DNA of 64,000 nt from Cypionkella sp. Lineage in GTDB: Bacteria > Pseudomonadota > Alphaproteobacteria > Rhodobacterales > Rhodobacteraceae. Every line of letters starts with the position of its first letter. Within the stretch, counting starts at the first letter, position 1. The DNA is taken from positions 1 to 64,000 of the forward strand of contig JALRIN010000011.1 of assembly GCA_023255415.1 (NCBI GenBank). Direction: 5' to 3'. The position numbers and the translations under genes are program-made. Shown piece after piece: positions 63,894 through 64,000 of the stretch. A model generated the notes under the pieces. The model was not told the origin of the DNA. It saw only the letters and a list, made by a program, of their open reading frames with translations, and searched no databases.

Positions 63894-64000
63894 CAGGCGG
63901 CCAAGGCTTGGGTCAGCCGCGCCCATTCCGCCACCCCAGCGGGCAGGCCAAGGCGCAGCCAGCGTTGCGAATAGGGGAAGATCCGCGACCAGATCTGATG
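63893..64000 (-). CDS. cobC: Threonine-phosphate decarboxylase, C-terminal end (cut by window edge)
   Basis: Thirty-five residues plus stop are present, ending WLRLGLPAGVAEWARLTQAL and AA; this resembles the C-terminus of CobC/CobD PLP enzymes that make aminopropanol phosphate for the nucleotide loop. The call rests mainly on this short match and on its place next to bluB. The rest lies beyond the right edge. Confidence 0.7.
   Translation of the reverse strand, partial: HQIWSRIFPYSQRWLRLGLPAGVAEWARLTQALAA

Overview
The window is a chromosomal segment of an alphaproteobacterium, most likely order Rhodobacterales (Rhodobacter/Roseobacter relatives). I cannot name the genus. The evidence is high GC with strong codon bias, gatC-gatA, the coxB-ctaB-coxF-ctaG-coxC-surf1-thrC gene order, an sdhE gene overlapping an XRE regulator, mmcB, an alphaproteobacterial-type 6S RNA, and a tRNA-His that lacks the extra G-1 and carries A73. 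All calls come from reading the sequence and recalling families; no database search was possible.

Layout. 1-4.4 kb: argD-argF (argF cut by the window edge), an 8-oxoguanine-deaminase-like amidohydrolase, a hisN-type phosphatase and an XRE regulator. 4.4-8.2 kb: an AT-rich gap, quinone oxidoreductase, LysR, DUF1127, a Bax-inhibitor-1 protein and rpmG, with two clear terminators. 8.3-10.1 kb: RNase P RNA with a readable promoter, then a low-GC stretch holding one unrecognised cysteine-rich gene, the best accessory-gene candidate. 10.2-18.7 kb: ampD, an Excalibur lipoprotein, gatA/gatC, a metallo-hydrolase, an exonuclease, mtnP-apt (methylthioadenosine and adenine salvage), a GlcD-type flavoprotein and DUF1697. 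18.7-26.1 kb: one long minus-strand run from coxB through the aa3-oxidase assembly genes to surf1, thrC, an M16 peptidase and an acetyltransferase, with an FNR-type box upstream of coxB. 26.4-33.4 kb: tldD, tex, tRNA-His, small genes, 6S RNA, nusB and a lumazine synthase homologue that has lost its active-site motif. 33.6-38.2 kb: kpsS, a kpsD/wza-type lipoprotein and kpsC (capsule lipid-linker synthesis and export) without the transporter genes. 38.2-46.3 kb: MarR, sdhE, XRE, aspartate aminotransferase, MATE, GST, an epimerase and parE. 46.3-46.8 kb: a low-GC YHYH/Excalibur secreted-protein gene next to a REP-like hairpin.

46.8-64 kb is an aerobic (oxygen-dependent) cobalamin cluster. A cobalamin riboswitch (about 60620-60807, minus strand) heads a tightly overlapping minus-strand operon: DUF1636, cobW, cobN, cobG, cobH, cobI, cobJ. 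Then comes cobK on the opposite strand, then cobL, cobE, cobM, cobB, cobA and cobF on the minus strand. cobO and cobQ run rightward, and bluB with the end of cobC run leftward at the edge. Together these cover uroporphyrinogen III to adenosylcobyric acid, except the CobS/CobT chelatase subunits and the cobalt reductase, plus the lower ligand and the start of the aminopropanol arm.

A family of intergenic elements with two hairpins and a conserved tail (core GGGATATTT followed by GACAGATGAAAG) occurs five times between genes. I found no CRISPR array, prophage or insertion sequence. I see no convincing new multi-gene system; the leads most worth following are the 9.2 kb cysteine-rich gene, the dispersed repeat family, the degenerate ribH and the inverted cobK.
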